A stretch of DNA of 64,000 nucleotides from the NCBI GenBank assembly GCA_040381475.1, contig JBEIHH010000006.1:1-64000 (forward strand). Direction: 5' to 3'. The stretch's first letter is position 1, and every line of letters begins with the position of its first letter. Position numbers and translations under genes: made by a program. The stretch is from JAIBBG01 sp040381475 (GTDB lineage Bacteria; Bacteroidota; Bacteroidia; Flavobacteriales_D; Sanyastnellaceae). Below the pieces are notes generated by a model. That model saw nothing but the letters and a program-made list of their open reading frames with translations, was not told the DNA's origin and ran no database searches. This document shows, one piece after another, positions 63,315 to 64,000 of the stretch.

Positions 63315-63420
63315 TGGTATGAGGTGTGTCAAAATGAACAATATTTGAATTTCGGAAAATATATCCCTGCAAAAGATTAAAATAAGGCTTTATGCTGATA
63401 CCTTGCTCCTATCCGGAACG

Positions 63421-64000
63421 ATGATGATTTCCAAAAAGAACATGTGCTCGCGCTTAAACGTATCCATTGGTTCATTCAGTGGATTTCTGTTGCAGCTTAT
63501 GTTGGCTTTTGGAATTTTGAATCATCAATACGCTTATTCTCAGGATCCATATTTCAGATCTTATGATTCAACCAATGGCCTTGCCGGTAATGAAGTGTAT
63601 GAAGTCATTCAGGATAAAAAAGGCTATATCTGGTTTTGTACCAATCGGGGGGTGAGCAGGTTCGACGGTAAAAATTTTGTCAACTTCAGCAATTCAAACG
63701 GGCTGGCCGAAAACTCCATTCTTGGGTTGTATGAAGGCAAGGATGGTAAAATCTGGTGTCGGGGTGTGTCCGGAACCATTTCCTATGTGGAAAACAATGA
63801 AGCACACGACATAGAGGCACGTATACCTACATATTATGCAAACTCTCTTGTAACAGATGACCGGAATAATCTGTGGGTTGGCTCCCAAAGCTCAGGGGTG
63901 TATTATAAAATATCACCTCCATACAAAAAAGAAAACCTAACAACGTTCACTCAGGAGAGTGTCAGGCTTCAAATCCTGCGCATTGGTGATGACATCATTT
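63421..64000 (+). CDS. Two-component regulator propeller-domain protein, 3' partial
   Basis: At least 193 aa, running off the right edge. A signal peptide or first membrane segment (FLLQLMLAFGILNHQYAYSQ, near 22-42) is followed by Reg_prop beta-propeller repeats: NGLAGNEVYEVIQDKKGYIWF, GVSRFDGKNF, LYEGKDGKIWCRG and DDRNNLWVGSQSSG. Such propellers form the periplasmic sensor part of hybrid histidine kinases or of LytTR/HTH-coupled receptors. The output domain is beyond the window. Start is the ATG at 63421; ATG at 63424 or 63442 are alternatives. Confidence 0.85.
   Translation, partial: MMISKKNMCSRLNVSIGSFSGFLLQLMLAFGILNHQYAYSQDPYFRSYDSTNGLAGNEVYEVIQDKKGYIWFCTNRGVSRFDGKNFVNFSNSNGLAENSILGLYEGKDGKIWCRGVSGTISYVENNEAHDIEARIPTYYANSLVTDDRNNLWVGSQSSGVYYKISPPYKKENLTTFTQESVRLQILRIGDDII

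Noticed and set aside
1..64000. CRISPR array, rRNA, phage or intact insertion sequence
   Set aside because: No spaced direct repeats, rRNA sequence, integrase or transposase gene was seen on either strand.

Overview
The window is chromosomal DNA of a Bacteroidota (Bacteroidetes) bacterium. Evidence: seven predicted secreted proteins end in a type IX secretion (T9SS) sorting domain; MurF is fused to alanine racemase; IspG carries the long central insertion; many promoters match the Bacteroidetes -7 box TAnnTTTG; and Shine-Dalgarno sequences are mostly absent. No genus can be named from the sequence alone. I see no phage, plasmid, CRISPR array, rRNA gene or intact insertion sequence.

Layout. 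1-4.0 kb: the end of an NtrY-like histidine kinase, a DUF4910 aminopeptidase-like protein and a GT-B-like capsule-type protein. 4.2-6.0 kb: a repeat-containing T9SS protein. 6.1-12.5 kb: rnhB with a glycosyltransferase on the minus strand, rpmH (L34, 57 aa) with its own promoter and terminator, then four overlapping glycosyltransferase genes on the plus strand, so this is a surface polysaccharide region. 12.5-14.4 kb: a lipoprotein and an M20 dipeptidase. 14.4-15.05 kb: non-coding DNA with two palindromic elements, one MITE-like. 15-22 kb: methyltransferase, proline dehydrogenase, half-size TauE/SafE, an MBOAT O-acyltransferase with an SGNH-like partner, gcvH, a VanZ-like protein, and pnuC with a NadR-like kinase. 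22.3-29.4 kb: an M43 protease, trigger factor, tRNA-Leu(TAG), a PorV-like/HhH-barrel gene pair and an orphan T9SS sorting domain. 29.5-32.2 kb: SprT-like protein, a small lipoprotein and the MlaE/MlaF lipid transporter core. 32.3-38 kb: the rod-shape operon mreB-mreC-mreD-mrdA-rodA. 38.3-44.5 kb: superoxide dismutase and two T9SS proteins, the first broken by two homopolymer frameshifts. 44.6-48.2 kb: ispG and purH. 48.2-50.9 kb: a four-gene operon of a VTC-domain protein, DUF4956, a lipoprotein and DUF2490. 51-58.7 kb: yebC, tdk, murF-alr, an S8-like T9SS protein and a D-cysteine desulfhydrase-like enzyme. 58.8-64 kb: a 1,482-aa PKD-repeat T9SS protein divergent from a partial propeller-sensor gene.

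How the genes work together. Housekeeping functions (cell wall elongation, isoprenoid, purine, NAD and glycine metabolism) are interleaved with envelope functions: polysaccharide glycosyltransferases, O-acylation, lipid transport and T9SS surface proteins. The most interesting targets are the VTC/DUF4956/lipoprotein/DUF2490 operon, whose products are predicted to span the whole envelope and which has a palindrome in its leader; the C10-tract/T8-tract gene at 39.3-42.9 kb, either a phase-variable surface protease or a sequencing artefact; and the free-standing T9SS sorting domain.
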